A stretch of 64,000 nucleotides of DNA from CAZOWW01 sp964583765 (GTDB lineage: Bacteria; Actinomycetota; Actinomycetes; Actinomycetales; Kineosporiaceae), in contig CAZOWW010000007.1 in assembly GCA_964583765.1 (NCBI GenBank), positions 21,395 through 85,394 of the forward strand, written 5' to 3'. The position numbers and the translations under genes were made by a program. Below are positions 34,030 to 42,203 of the stretch, in pieces; position 1 is the stretch's first letter; the number at the start of each line of letters is the position of its first letter. The notes under the pieces were generated by a model that searched no databases, was not told where the DNA came from, and saw only the letters and a program-made list of their open reading frames with translations.

Positions 34030-34566
34030 ATGCAGCGCATGAGGGTGAAGTGGGGTTCTTGGATCCTTGGCGCGTTCTGCGTAGGGGCAGTCATCGGTGT
34101 GGTCTTCGGGATAATTTATGAGTCCGTGGCACTGCCCGCCGCCATCCGGGCTTCCCAGGGGCAAGGAACCAGGGGAGTTGCGGTCGCCGACGAAGCAAAC
34201 TGCAGCTCAGGGCCGTCCGGCTCCTGCTCCTGGACAGGCACCTTCACCAGCAACGATGGGCGGGTGCACTTCGAGGATGTCGACCTGTCCGGAGGTGGCT
34301 GGAGTGTCGGCAAGCCGACAGAGGCGCTCTACGAGGGCAGATCGCTCTTCGGTGTCCTCATCTATCCTGCCCCCGGCTCGCACCAATGGCTCAAAGACGC
34401 CTTGGTTCTGCTAGGCGCATCGCTCATGATGATCCTCTTCTTGGCGTGTCTAGTGTCGATAATCAAACCGTGGGTGCGCCGGCCCGGGAAGACATCGAGT
34501 GCGCTGGGAGCCCGGCACCGAGCGGCCACCGATGACGCCGACCCTGAGGCGGTCCAGGAGTCCTGA
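34030..34566 (+). CDS. Small membrane protein of unknown function
   Basis: 178 residues from ATG 34030; ATG 34039 is equally possible. Two hydrophobic segments, WILGAFCVGAVIGVVFGIIY (about 11-30) and ALVLLGASLMMILFLACLVS (about 122-141), bracket an outside loop that contains a Cys pair in NCSSGPSGSCSWTG. This arrangement resembles the actinobacterial DUF3592-type membrane proteins, but I cannot confirm it. Less GC-rich than the flanking DNA. The C-terminal tail is hydrophilic and cytoplasmic. Confidence 0.6.
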   Translation: MQRMRVKWGSWILGAFCVGAVIGVVFGIIYESVALPAAIRASQGQGTRGVAVADEANCSSGPSGSCSWTGTFTSNDGRVHFEDVDLSGGGWSVGKPTEALYEGRSLFGVLIYPAPGSHQWLKDALVLLGASLMMILFLACLVSIIKPWVRRPGKTSSALGARHRAATDDADPEAVQES

Positions 34567-34730
34567 ACGGCCAGCCCGGCCCCTCTCCAGGCAAGGACAA
34601 CTGCTGGGCGCTCGGCAGGTCACACCGGTAGCCCGGGGCGAATACCCAGCACCGGACCCCTCGATCGCGACCGCCCATCCGGGCAGCGTCAACCCGCGCA
34701 GAAATGAAGAATTTCGGCGAATCGTCATCA

Positions 34731-34768
34731 AAGAGGGTTTTTATCCCGTAGGTTGGCCCAACCCTCTT
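34731..34768 (+). promoter_or_regulatory. Leader hairpin before lipoprotein gene
   Basis: AAGAGGGTT (34731-34739) pairs with AACCCTCTT (34760-34768), and inside it GGTTGG/CCAACC (34751-34763) is a second small palindrome that can compete. It lies just before the AGGAAAGG ribosome site of the gene at 34783. This could be a leader hairpin or an operator. Confidence 0.45.
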
Positions 34769-34782
34769 AGGAAAGGTGCGCC

Positions 34783-35358
34783 ATGCATGTTCGGACCCGG
34801 CGCCTCACGCTGGGGGCGGTCACGGTCGTGGCCGTCTTCGCTCTTGCCGCCTGCCAGGGATCAACATCCACCACCTCGATGACCCCGACCCCGACGGTCC
34901 CCACGCCGAGTGTCGTCGCGAGTCCCACGACCGCGCCAGCCACGTCCAGCACCTCACCGAGCCACGAGGATCCGCTGCCACTGAGCACCGCCGAGACCGC
35001 CTGGGTGAACTCGCTGAACAAGTTGAACGAAACCCTGGGCAACGCCCTGGTCTCGGGTGCCATCACCAAGACACGTCTCCTGGCCACAGCGTCCGTACTG
35101 AACAGTTGCAGCAGCGGCCTTGCCAGGCTGGGACGTCCCACCGACCGCCTCATGCCCACCCTCAAGATTGTCCAGACGACGTGCGCCGAATTCGAAGAAG
35201 CAGCCAAGTGCGCCAAGACAGCCGCCGCCTACGTGAACTCCTATAGCAACCGCGGGCAGCGAAAGCTCACTTCAGCCCTGGATTGCTTGGATTCAAGGAT
35301 GAACGCGGCCGGGAAGACACTGGGTGACACCATCATCAAGGCCTACCAACTCCAGTGA
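34783..35358 (+). CDS. Secreted lipoprotein of unknown function
   Basis: 191 residues. Signal peptide RTRRLTLGAVTVVAVFALAAC with lipobox ALAAC, so Cys24 should be lipidated. A Thr/Ser/Pro linker follows (25-65), then a helical domain with Cys in LNSCSSGL, TTCAEF, AKCAKT and LDCLDS. These four cysteines could form two disulfides outside the membrane. ATG 34783 follows AGGAAAGG. Lower GC than neighbours. No family recognised; it lies between recurring palindromes and an IS, so it is probably accessory DNA. Confidence 0.75.
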   Translation: MHVRTRRLTLGAVTVVAVFALAACQGSTSTTSMTPTPTVPTPSVVASPTTAPATSSTSPSHEDPLPLSTAETAWVNSLNKLNETLGNALVSGAITKTRLLATASVLNSCSSGLARLGRPTDRLMPTLKIVQTTCAEFEEAAKCAKTAAAYVNSYSNRGQRKLTSALDCLDSRMNAAGKTLGDTIIKAYQLQ

Positions 35359-35524
35359 GAGTATGCGGTATTCATCCGCGTGCGGTGGTGTCAAACAGTC
35401 CGTTCCATGCCCGGGGCTAGATCGCGGGTAAGGAGGCCGATGGCGCCCGGCATTTGCCGCTACCGGGCCGCCTGGACGCCCGGCTGAGGACCAGGGCCCT
35501 CGGCCAGGGGTAACGGCCCGCGCC

Positions 35525-35554
35525 AGCGTGGGTGACAGCACTGTCACCCACGCT
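35525..35554. promoter_or_regulatory. TGGGTGACAG palindrome, copy 2
   Basis: AGCGTGGGTGACAG (35525-35538) and CTGTCACCCACGCT (35541-35554) form perfect 14-bp arms around CA. The same half-site occurs at 33796-33808 and 36758-36770. It lies between the lipoprotein gene and the IS at 35641. Confidence 0.6.
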
Positions 35555-35640
35555 GTAGGGCTCACTCCACGTCGAACGGACTGCCGATCGCTGCCCTGCG
35601 GATCCTGGACACCTGCACCGCAAAGCGCGGAGCCCTGGTC

Positions 35641-36609
35641 CAGTGAGGAGATTTCAACCTGCCTGCTGAGGTCAGAGCTCGTGGATGATGAGGGCCTGGA
35701 CGGCGTTGACCAGGACGCTCGCGTGCGCGGGGCTGGAGCGGATCTTCCGCAGGACGCGCCAGTTCTTCAGCTCGGCGTTGGCCCGTTCGCCCGGAGCGCG
35801 CAGCGCGGCGTGCGAGCGGTTGACCGCTTTCTGCCCCGCGGACAGCGGGCGGGAGACGAACCTGCCGCTGGCCCGGTCATAGCAGGAGCGCCGGTAGGGA
35901 ACCCGGATCGCGGGCCCCAGCCCGTAGTAGGCGGTGTCCGCGTACGCCTGGATGTCCGCGGCCTCCAGCGCGGCCGGGATCGCGTGCTCGGTGGCCGCCC
36001 GGGCGTCATGTCGGGCCCCGGGTACCGCGGGTGACGCCCAGATCAACCGCCCGACGGGATCGGCGATGACCTGCACGTTCACCCCGTGGCACTTGTGTTT
36101 GCCCGAGAAGTAGGGCCGGTCGTGTCCCGAGGCCATCCCCACCCGGTCGATGCGCAACAGCGTCCCGTCCAAGGTGACGTACGCCTTGGTCCGGGCCTTC
36201 TCGATCGCCTCCGACAGGCTCGGAGCCAGCGCGGCCAACACTTTCAGGCCCTCGCGCAGGTACCGGTAGGCGGTCGTGACCCCGATCCCGAATCCGGCGG
36301 CCAGGTCCCGGTAGGTCTCGCCCTTGCGCAGATGAGCCAGCACCAACAGGGCTTGACGCCCGCAGGGCAGTCGGCGCCACCGGGTCCCGATCTTGGCTTG
36401 GTGCGCACGCAGTGCCTCGGACACGAACTGCAAGGTGCGGGTGGACACAGCCATGGACGACGGGTAGACAAGCATCCGGAGCTCCTGGTGACGCTGGCGA
36501 CCTAGACAATCGTCGTCTTACCAGGAGCTTCACCACGTCCCGGACACCACCCCACCAACCCCCCGGGGACACCACCGCGACCCGCAGGCAGGTTGAAATC
36601 ACCTCAGTG
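35641..36609. mobile_element. IS5-superfamily insertion sequence with 26-bp inverted repeats
   Basis: Terminal inverted repeats at 35641-35666 and 36584-36609 agree at 24 of 26 positions; both contain GATTTCAACCTGCCTGC. The element is about 970 bp with one transposase on the minus strand. A target duplication is at most TC on each side, not convincing. It inserted between two copies of the TGGGTGACAG palindrome. Confidence 0.85.
35672..36475 (-). CDS. IS5-superfamily transposase (HTH_Tnp_4/DDE_Tnp_4 type)
   Basis: 267 residues. N-terminal HTH: LRKGETYRDLAAGFGIGVTT then AYRYLREGL (about 51-79). DDE catalytic core: Asp in VTLDGTLLRIDR (about 105), Asp in YADTAYYG (about 175), Glu in ERANAELKNWRVL (about 236). 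The HxCHG-like KHKCHGVNVQVIAD segment is typical of this subgroup. ATG 36475 follows AGGAG at 6 nt. It is intact and fills nearly the whole element, so the copy may still be active. Confidence 0.9.
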   Translation of the reverse strand: MLVYPSSMAVSTRTLQFVSEALRAHQAKIGTRWRRLPCGRQALLVLAHLRKGETYRDLAAGFGIGVTTAYRYLREGLKVLAALAPSLSEAIEKARTKAYVTLDGTLLRIDRVGMASGHDRPYFSGKHKCHGVNVQVIADPVGRLIWASPAVPGARHDARAATEHAIPAALEAADIQAYADTAYYGLGPAIRVPYRRSCYDRASGRFVSRPLSAGQKAVNRSHAALRAPGERANAELKNWRVLRKIRSSPAHASVLVNAVQALIIHEL

Positions 36610-36757
36610 TCGACACTGGCGCCGGGGCTCCACTTCCTCCCACGTCCGCAGACCAGAAGGCTCCACCACCAGCGTGGACGCCTGCCCGAACACGGTCAAG
36701 ACAATCCAGCGCCACTGACCTCGCCCCGCCGTCGGACCGCGTCACCCCCGCCCCTTG

Positions 36758-36784
36758 GCGTGGGTGACAGGGCTGTCACCCACG
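36758..36784. promoter_or_regulatory. TGGGTGACAG palindrome, copy 3
   Basis: CGTGGGTGACAG (36759-36770) and CTGTCACCCACG (36773-36784) form 12-bp perfect arms around GG, about 80 nt upstream of the gene at 36864. The position fits an operator for that gene. Same half-site as copies 1 and 2. Confidence 0.6.
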
Positions 36785-36863
36785 TCTGCCCCGCCTCACC
36801 CCTGATCCCCCTGGCTCACCGCGAAGATCACCGATGTGGGTGGTGCAGGGCGGGTACGCCAGG

Positions 36864-37385
36864 ATGCTCCGGGTGAGCGTCCACGTGTTCATCGACGAGT
36901 CCAAGCGCAGCGGCTACATGGTCGTTGCGGCTGTGGTGACCTCGGAGAACCTGGACAGCACCCGACGTCAGCTGCGGGGCCTGTTGCTTCCCGGACAGCG
37001 CGAGCTGCACTTCAAGAAGGAGAACGACGGCCGGCGCCGCTACCTGCTCGGCCACCTGGCCAGTCTGCCGGTGACCGCCCGGATCTACGTGCGTCGTTCC
37101 AGCGGCCATGTGGCAGCACGCCGGGCCTGCCTGCAGGCAGCCGTGCAGGACCTGCACCAAGCCGAACGGATCGTGCTGGACATGGCCGAGGGCGAGATGG
37201 CCGCCGACCGGCACACCCTGTTCGAGTCCCGCCACAAGACCGGGGCGGACTTCACCTACCACCACCTCAAGCCCCGCCAGGAACCTCTGCTGTGGATCCC
37301 CGACGGCATCGCTTGGGCCTGGAGCCACACCGGACCCTGGCGCGCCAGCGTGCAGCAACTGGTCACCGACGTACGCCACGTATGA
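36864..37385 (+). CDS. DUF3800-like hypothetical protein
   Basis: 173 residues from ATG 36864; ATG 36834 is an alternative with no better ribosome site. The opening VSVHVFIDESKRSGYMVVAA (strand, then Asp-Glu-Ser) resembles the RNase H-like start of DUF3800 proteins, and LHFKKENDGRRR follows like their conserved HxK segment. A late SRHKTGADFTYHHLKP holds several polar conserved-looking residues. DUF3800 proteins are often found on mobile elements and in defence loci; the activity here is unknown. Expression may be controlled by the palindrome at 36758. Confidence 0.6.
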   Translation: MLRVSVHVFIDESKRSGYMVVAAVVTSENLDSTRRQLRGLLLPGQRELHFKKENDGRRRYLLGHLASLPVTARIYVRRSSGHVAARRACLQAAVQDLHQAERIVLDMAEGEMAADRHTLFESRHKTGADFTYHHLKPRQEPLLWIPDGIAWAWSHTGPWRASVQQLVTDVRHV

Positions 37386-37801
37386 GGGGCAAAAACGCGA
37401 AGCCCGAGAGAACGGCCGTCCGACCGGCTCCCGGGCTCACTTCCTTGGGCTAGTGCCCTTGGCCCCTCCAGTATCGGCACCACCCCCACCCAGGTCAATG
37501 CGAGTAAGCACGAGGGATGACCCCGCCACCGCAGGCCTGTGGACGCACGAAGGCCCCGCGCGAGGCGGGGCCCAAGGCAAGGCAGCTGGCTCCCCGAGGG
37601 GAACGACCGCACCCCCAGTATCGACACACCACCCAGCCGGCGTGAACCCTCACCCGCGGCCCTGGCCGGCCCGGGGATCCTGGACACCGGCGTGCCAACG
37701 AATCCACCAGCGCGGGGTCCCCCGGGGTTGAGGAACAGTGGTGCAGCCGCTGGCGCTGATATTGATCTTGTGTGTCGGCCGCCGAGGGCAGCCTGCGGCG
37801 G
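37386..37801. other. Intergenic region with paired hairpins
   Basis: No gene. An imperfect hairpin built on GAAGCCCGAGAG and CTCCCGGGCT (37401-37439) could terminate the upstream gene. A clean hairpin GGCCCCGC (37552-37559)/GCGGGGCC (37565-37572) follows. After each, a similar tail recurs: CCAGTATCGGCACCACC near 37470 and CCAGTATCGACACACCACC near 37617. The block looks like a diverged tandem duplication. Confidence 0.45.
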
Positions 37802-38410
37802 CTATGCCGTTGAGGCAGCTGCGGGCCGGGCGGGCTCGGTGGCCGGAGGGGTCGTGGTGCGGATGTGCCGGTAGATCGTGGTTGGGGTGACGGCGCAGGA
37901 CGCCGCGATTTCGGCGATGGTGAACTTGCGGACGTCGTACATCCGCTGAGCCTTGTCGATCAGTTCGCGGGTCATCTTCGGCTTGCGGCCGCCGCGGCGG
38001 CCGCGGGCCCGCGCTGCGGCCAGGCCTGCCTGGGTGCGTTCGCGGATGAGGGCGGCCTCGTACTCGGCCATCACGGCGAACATCCCGAAGACCAGGGCGC
38101 CGTGCGCGGTGGTGGTGTCGACGATGCCGTCAGTCAGGGACTTCACCCCGACGCCGCGGTCCCGCAGGGTGGCGACGATGTCGATCAGGTCGCGCAGGTT
38201 ACGACCGAGCCGGTCGATCCTCCAGATGATCAGGGTGTCGTCGGGGCGCAGATCGGCCAGGCAGGCGGTCCACTCGGGCCGGTCGCTCGTGGTTCCGGTC
38301 GCAGTGTCGGTGTAGATCTTTAGGCAGCCCTCTGCGGTCAGGGCATCGAGCTGCAGTCGGGGATCTTGGTCGGCGGTGCTGACCCTGGCGTAACCGATCT
38401 TGTGTGCCAC
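37802..38410 (-). CDS. Serine resolvase/invertase, TnpR-like
   Basis: 202 residues. Catalytic serine in GYARVSTADQDP (Ser11), the IIWRIDRLGRNLRDLIDIV helix, and SLTDGIVDTTTAHGALVFGM, then the E-helix EYEAALIRERTQAGLAAARARGRRGG. The C-terminal HTH_7 reads KFTIAEIAASCAVTPTTIYRH. It resolves cointegrates or inverts DNA at res-like sites; a candidate site lies just upstream (38411-38490). Start is GTG 38410. The gene is intact. Confidence 0.92.
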   Translation of the reverse strand: MAHKIGYARVSTADQDPRLQLDALTAEGCLKIYTDTATGTTSDRPEWTACLADLRPDDTLIIWRIDRLGRNLRDLIDIVATLRDRGVGVKSLTDGIVDTTTAHGALVFGMFAVMAEYEAALIRERTQAGLAAARARGRRGGRKPKMTRELIDKAQRMYDVRKFTIAEIAASCAVTPTTIYRHIRTTTPPATEPARPAAASTA

Positions 38411-38490
38411 GCGGGGACTCTACCGAAACCCATCCCACGAGACCTATTTCGGAATGTTGAAAACATGAGGCGTTTCGGTAGACCTCGACC
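38411..38490. promoter_or_regulatory. Candidate res site upstream of the resolvase
   Basis: Just before the resolvase start, TCTACCGAAAC (38419-38429) and GTTTCGGTAGA (38472-38482) are perfect inverted copies, with ATTTCGGAATG (about 38446) between them. Resolvases bind and cut such arrays next to their own gene. An extra GTTTGCGGTAGACC near 39837 may be a related half-site. Confidence 0.55.
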
Positions 38491-38532
38491 TGCGGGAACG
38501 CGCCGTGGGTCTAGGGCCTGTTTCGGAACTGG

Positions 38533-38838
38533 TCAGCGGCTGGTGATCCAGTCGAGGATGTCGGTGGCGATGTCGTCGGGGACGGCGGCGGTGGTCTTGG
38601 TGGGGTGAACCTGGTCGGTGTCGGGGTCGTGACGTTCGATCTCGTAGCCGCCCAGGGCACCGGTGCGGGTGGCCACGGAGATGAACCACTCGCGGGTGTC
38701 GTCACTGGGGTAGAGCACGACGAAGGTGTTCGAGGCGTGGTCCAGTTGGCGGATCAGGCCCACGAGGTCGGCGTGGGTCGGGTCCTCAAGGTAGGCCCCG
38801 CCCTCGGCATCGGCGTAGTACTCCATAGCGCCCAGCAT
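38533..38838 (-). CDS. Passenger gene inside IS5-family element, Imm1-like hypothetical
   Basis: 101 residues whose stop codon touches the left inverted repeat. Seen: acidic, alternating strands and helices, with FVVLYPSDDTREWFISVATR, GALGGYEIERHDPDTDQVHP and a closing PDDIATDILDWITSR. This resembles small Imm1-type immunity proteins, but that is a weak impression. No toxin partner lies next to it. It is fully inside the IS boundaries and read in the same direction as the transposase, so it moves with the element. Confidence 0.6.
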   Translation of the reverse strand: MLGAMEYYADAEGGAYLEDPTHADLVGLIRQLDHASNTFVVLYPSDDTREWFISVATRTGALGGYEIERHDPDTDQVHPTKTTAAVPDDIATDILDWITSR

Positions 38839-38866
38839 GCCAGTGCCCGGGTGGGTGGCGGATGGT

Positions 38867-39751
38867 TCAGGCCGCGGCGTTGAGCCAGTCGTCCATCGCC
38901 GCGATCAGCACGGTGGCCTCGTAGCGCACGGCGAGCTTGTCGTACCGGGTGGCCACCGCCCGCCACCGCTTCAACCGGTTGAACATGCACTCCACCGCGT
39001 GGCGCAGCTTGTAGTCAGCGTGATCGACCGCGGGTGGGCGACCGCCCCTGGATCCCTTGGCCCGACGGTTGGCCTGCTGATCCTTCTTCTGCGGGATGGT
39101 GGCCCGGATCCCGCGGCGGCGCAGGTAGGCGCGGTTGCTGGCCGAGGCGTAGGCCTTGTCCGCGCGGACCCGCACCGGGCGTGTGCGAGGACGACCCACC
39201 CCGCCGGGACGCTTGACAGCGACCTTGTCCAGCACGGCACGGAACTGCGGGCTGTCCCCACGCTGACCTGCGGTCACGATGAACGTCATCAACTTCTGGC
39301 CCTGCTCGCCCACCGCGTGGACCTTGGTGGTCCACCCTCCCCTGGACCGGCCCAGCCCGTGGTCGGCCGGTTCCTCAACCAGCCCGCCGGGCGGCTCGAC
39401 CTGGCCCGCACCATCTCGACGTGCCCCCGCGGCATGCTGGTGGGCCCGAGCGATCGTGGAGTCCACGTTGAACTCCCAGCAGATCGCGCCAGTGGCATCG
39501 GCCAGGGTCTGCAACTCCTGCACGATCCGCTTCCAGGTCCCGTCCCGCTGCCACTGACGAAACACCCGGTACAGGCTCTGCCAGGGACCGAACCGCTCCG
39601 GGACATCCCGCCACGGGCACCCCACCCGGATCCGCCACCGGATCCCGTTGATCTGAACCCGCCGGTTCAGCGCCCGACGGCCCGTGGCCGCCACCGGCAA
39701 CAACGGCTCCAGAACGCCCCAGGCCTCATCCGTCAGATCACCACGTCCCAT
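38867..39751 (-). CDS. IS5-family transposase
   Basis: 294 residues. N-terminal DUF4096-type domain: DLTDEAWGVLEPLLPVA, then IRWRIRVGCPWRDVPERFGP and WQSLYRVFRQWQRDGTW. DDE core: first Asp in FNVDSTIARAHQHAAGARR (about 95), second in VRADKAYASASNRAYLRR (about 198), Glu in RHAVECMFNRLKRWRAVATRY (about 260). Intact with start ATG 39751. The IS4/IS5-type Y-(2)-R-(3)-E-(6)-K pattern is approximated in CMFNRLKRWR. Confidence 0.92.
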   Translation of the reverse strand: MGRGDLTDEAWGVLEPLLPVAATGRRALNRRVQINGIRWRIRVGCPWRDVPERFGPWQSLYRVFRQWQRDGTWKRIVQELQTLADATGAICWEFNVDSTIARAHQHAAGARRDGAGQVEPPGGLVEEPADHGLGRSRGGWTTKVHAVGEQGQKLMTFIVTAGQRGDSPQFRAVLDKVAVKRPGGVGRPRTRPVRVRADKAYASASNRAYLRRRGIRATIPQKKDQQANRRAKGSRGGRPPAVDHADYKLRHAVECMFNRLKRWRAVATRYDKLAVRYEATVLIAAMDDWLNAAA

Positions 39752-39806
39752 GTCGGGACGAACCGGACTTCACCCGCCCAAATTCCAGTTCCGAAACAGG
39801 CCCTAG

Positions 39807-40236
39807 TGCGGGTGGAGGGTCTGGCGCAGACGGTCGTTTGCGGTAGACCGCCTACATCGAAGATCATCGCCGCCTGCGGCTCATGACAGCTTCCTTACTG
39901 GCAGGCCTACTTGGTCGCCGTCCCGGACGACAGGCCCTCACGTCGACGTGCGTTCCAGGCCAGCACGGGCCTGGCAGGACGCCCCAACCGGGTACCGCAG
40001 GAAATGCGTACCCCTCAGCCTGCCAGGACCCCCCGACGGCCCGGCCCCGGTGCGGCATCGGCCCAGGTCAACGCCCCGGCCCTGGAGCACCGGCCCGGAA
40101 GTACCGCAGGGAATGGGCCATTCCCCGAGACAACGGCGACCGATCTCAGGTACTGGCGAGGATCTCCATCTGGCCGAAGCGTCTCAATATCGACCAGTGC
40201 CACGTCCTCGGGGTTCGCGTGACAACCTTGCGTGGA
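39807..40236. other. Intergenic region right of the IS
   Basis: About 430 nt without a supportable gene. A GTTTGCGGTAGACC near 39837 resembles the resolvase site left of the IS. A pair of similar stretches, ACCGCAGGAAATGCG near 39994 and ACCGCAGGGAATGGG near 40101, suggests a small diverged duplication. Confidence 0.4.
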
Positions 40237-41322
40237 TCAGGGCTGGAGCTGGATAGCGGAATCGCTCGTGTAGCGGACACCTGCGGCGAAGCGCAGCAGC
40301 GTGTTCATCGGCCAGGTCCGAGGCACGTTGATGCGCAGCCCCCCGATCTGCAGGCGCCGGACCGAGCCTGTCGTGGCCACGATCGCCGGCCGGCCGTCGG
40401 GCAGGAGTACGTCCGTTCCCTGGTCGACTGAGACGAAGGGATCCGCTTCTTTGGTGGGATCCAGGACGGCGATGACCACCCCGTCGCTGCTCGTGCAGGG
40501 ATCATCGGCCGAGCTCACGAGAGAGAGGGTCTCCGGGGTGGCGAGTTCCATGCTCGCCGCGCCCCAGCAGACGAGTTCGGCTCCCCGGGGCCGCAGGGCG
40601 AGGGTGAACGGGAAGGGGGTGGGATCCGGGACGTCCCGGATGGACTGTGCGATCCGTTTCAACGTGCGCATGGCCGTCGCCTGGCTGGTGATCCCGATCG
40701 GCGCCAGCGTCCTGGTCGCTACCTGCCCGGGTACGAGTACGAGAGAGATGTCGATCCACTCGTAGGGCCTGTAGAGCCAGCTCAACTCCGCGATCATGGG
40801 ATCACCGGTCAACTGAATCCGTCCATAGACGGGTGATCCGTCGATCCTCAGCGAACCGAGCTTCGGTGCTTGAGGCATTCCGTAGTTCTCATCGCTGACC
40901 TCCACGGTGAGCTGGATGTCTCCCTCACGCCAGGTGTCGGTGTTCCCGGGCACGGTCATCGTGCTGCCGGAGATCACGTGGGTCGGGGTCATGAACGGGG
41001 TCCAGCCCACGGTGATGGGCATGGGGTGGAACGGTTCGGTCTGCGGCCGGAGTTCGATCGTGGGATCAGTGCCCGGCTCGGAATGGATTTGCGGGCTCGG
41101 AGTGGGACCAGCCGGAACCCGGTGCAGGGACTGGGTCGTGCCCAACACAGAGTGCGTGCCGAGGGCGACGACGGCGACCGCGGTGGCCGCGGCCACGGCC
41201 TGGCCGATGCGGCGACGGATGCGCAGGCGCCGTGCCCGGTGGAACACCGGTTCCAGGCCCGGGACGAAGGGTTGGATGCTGACGGCGTCCTCCAACGCCT
41301 GGGTGAGTCGGTCGGTCAGCAC
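40237..41322 (-). CDS. Membrane-anchored protein coupled to ECF sigma factor (possible anti-sigma factor)
   Basis: 361 residues from GTG 41322, with GAGGAG 7 nt upstream and a 7-nt overlap with the sigma gene. A short cytoplasmic head (TDRLTQALEDAVSIQPFVPG), basic RRLRIRRRIGQ, then one TM (AVAAATAVAVVALGTHSVLG, about 51-70) and a 290-residue outside domain of beta character. Two Cys lie in ELVCWGAAS and DPCTSS. The topology fits regulators encoded after SigE-type ECF genes in actinobacteria, but no zinc-binding HxxxCxxC anti-sigma motif is present. Function as an anti-sigma factor is inference. Confidence 0.6.
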   Translation of the reverse strand: MLTDRLTQALEDAVSIQPFVPGLEPVFHRARRLRIRRRIGQAVAAATAVAVVALGTHSVLGTTQSLHRVPAGPTPSPQIHSEPGTDPTIELRPQTEPFHPMPITVGWTPFMTPTHVISGSTMTVPGNTDTWREGDIQLTVEVSDENYGMPQAPKLGSLRIDGSPVYGRIQLTGDPMIAELSWLYRPYEWIDISLVLVPGQVATRTLAPIGITSQATAMRTLKRIAQSIRDVPDPTPFPFTLALRPRGAELVCWGAASMELATPETLSLVSSADDPCTSSDGVVIAVLDPTKEADPFVSVDQGTDVLLPDGRPAIVATTGSVRRLQIGGLRINVPRTWPMNTLLRFAAGVRYTSDSAIQLQP

Positions 41323-41813
41323 GGCAACTCCTCGGTGGAGAGGACGTCGCGCAGCTTGGCGAGTGCGCGGTGGGTCTGGCTCTTGACGGTGCCCACGGAA
41401 CATCCGAGTATCTGGGCAGTCTCTGCCTCGGAGAGCTGCTCGAAGTAGCGCAGCGCGATGGTGGCGCGTTGCCGGGCGGTGAGCCGGTGCAGGGCGGCCA
41501 TCAGCACCGCCCGGGACGCACGGTGCTCGGTGCCGTCGTCGATCGCGACGTCCGGTTCGTGGCCGTTACCGACGTGCCACATGCGCCGTCGTCGGCGTTG
41601 GCGGGCCAGGTTGACCAGGATCTGACGCACGTAGGCGTTGGGGTGCTCGGCCTTCTCGATGCGTGCCCAGTGCACGGCGGCGCGGGCCAGGGCCTCCTGG
41701 GCGAGGTCCTCGGCCAGGTGCCAGTCCCCGCACAGCAGATACGCGGTGCGATGCAGCGGGGCGATCTGGCTACCCGCCCACGCCCGGAACCGGGCCTCGC
41801 TCGCCTCATCCAC
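41316..41813 (-). CDS. ECF sigma factor, SigE family
   Basis: 165 residues. Region 2: LHRTAYLLCGDWHLAEDLAQEALARAAVHW with AYVRQILVNLARQ. Region 4: ALHRLTARQRATIALRYFEQ, LSEAETAQILGCSVGTVKSQ, THRALAKLR. This is the layout of the SigE/ECF41-unlike short actinobacterial ECFs. It redirects RNA polymerase to a small regulon, probably including its own operon. The overlapping downstream gene is its likely regulator. ATG 41813; no -35/-10 for autoregulation could be fixed by eye. Confidence 0.9.
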   Translation of the reverse strand: MDEASEARFRAWAGSQIAPLHRTAYLLCGDWHLAEDLAQEALARAAVHWARIEKAEHPNAYVRQILVNLARQRRRRRMWHVGNGHEPDVAIDDGTEHRASRAVLMAALHRLTARQRATIALRYFEQLSEAETAQILGCSVGTVKSQTHRALAKLRDVLSTEELPC

Positions 41814-42203
41814 CGTGCTCTCCGTTCGTCACACCCTTCTCAATGACCTCTCGCCGCACGAGGTTGTCGGCGGACGGCCCGCGCCATGAGATCACACCGG
41901 TCACGAGGCCCTCAGCGAACCGAGCGGACGGACCGAACATCCGTTGCTCGACTGCGACGCCTTCGGCTCATCGATGGTTCCCCAAACGCCGACAACGGCG
42001 TGGTCGGCCGCGTTCTCGGGCGCTGGCGAGTACCAGGGCGAGGACCCGCGGAAGGTGACAGGGCTCAGGACGGGGAAGGGCTCGACCGCCCCAGGATCCC
42101 GCACAGGTCAGGGACCGACATCACCCATCTCGTGCGGAGAATCCCGAATCAGCCACCTGAGTCGCAGCTGTGGGCAGACCTGGGAACGAACCTCCCGGTT
42201 GGG
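41814..42203. other. Intergenic region upstream of sigma gene
   Basis: 390 nt between two leftward genes. No coding signal and no strong hairpin. It should contain the sigma operon promoter; AACGGAGAGCACGG on the minus strand ahead of ATG 41813 gives a weak ribosome site. Confidence 0.4.

Larger units (their letters stand above)
38511..39806. mobile_element. IS5-family element with passenger gene, CTAG target duplication
   Basis: CTAGGGCCTGTTTCGGAACT at 38511-38530 recurs in perfect inverted form ending at 39806 (22-bp match in total). The outer CTAG on each side is probably the target duplication, leaving inverted repeats of about 18 bp at 38515 and 39802. It contains a full IS5 transposase and a second small gene on the same strand. 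A simple IS of this family normally carries the transposase only. Confidence 0.88.

Noticed and set aside
39883..40431. + strand frames right of the IS5 element
   Set aside because: Low-complexity Pro/Arg composition, no start signals; overlaps the real minus-strand gene at 40237.
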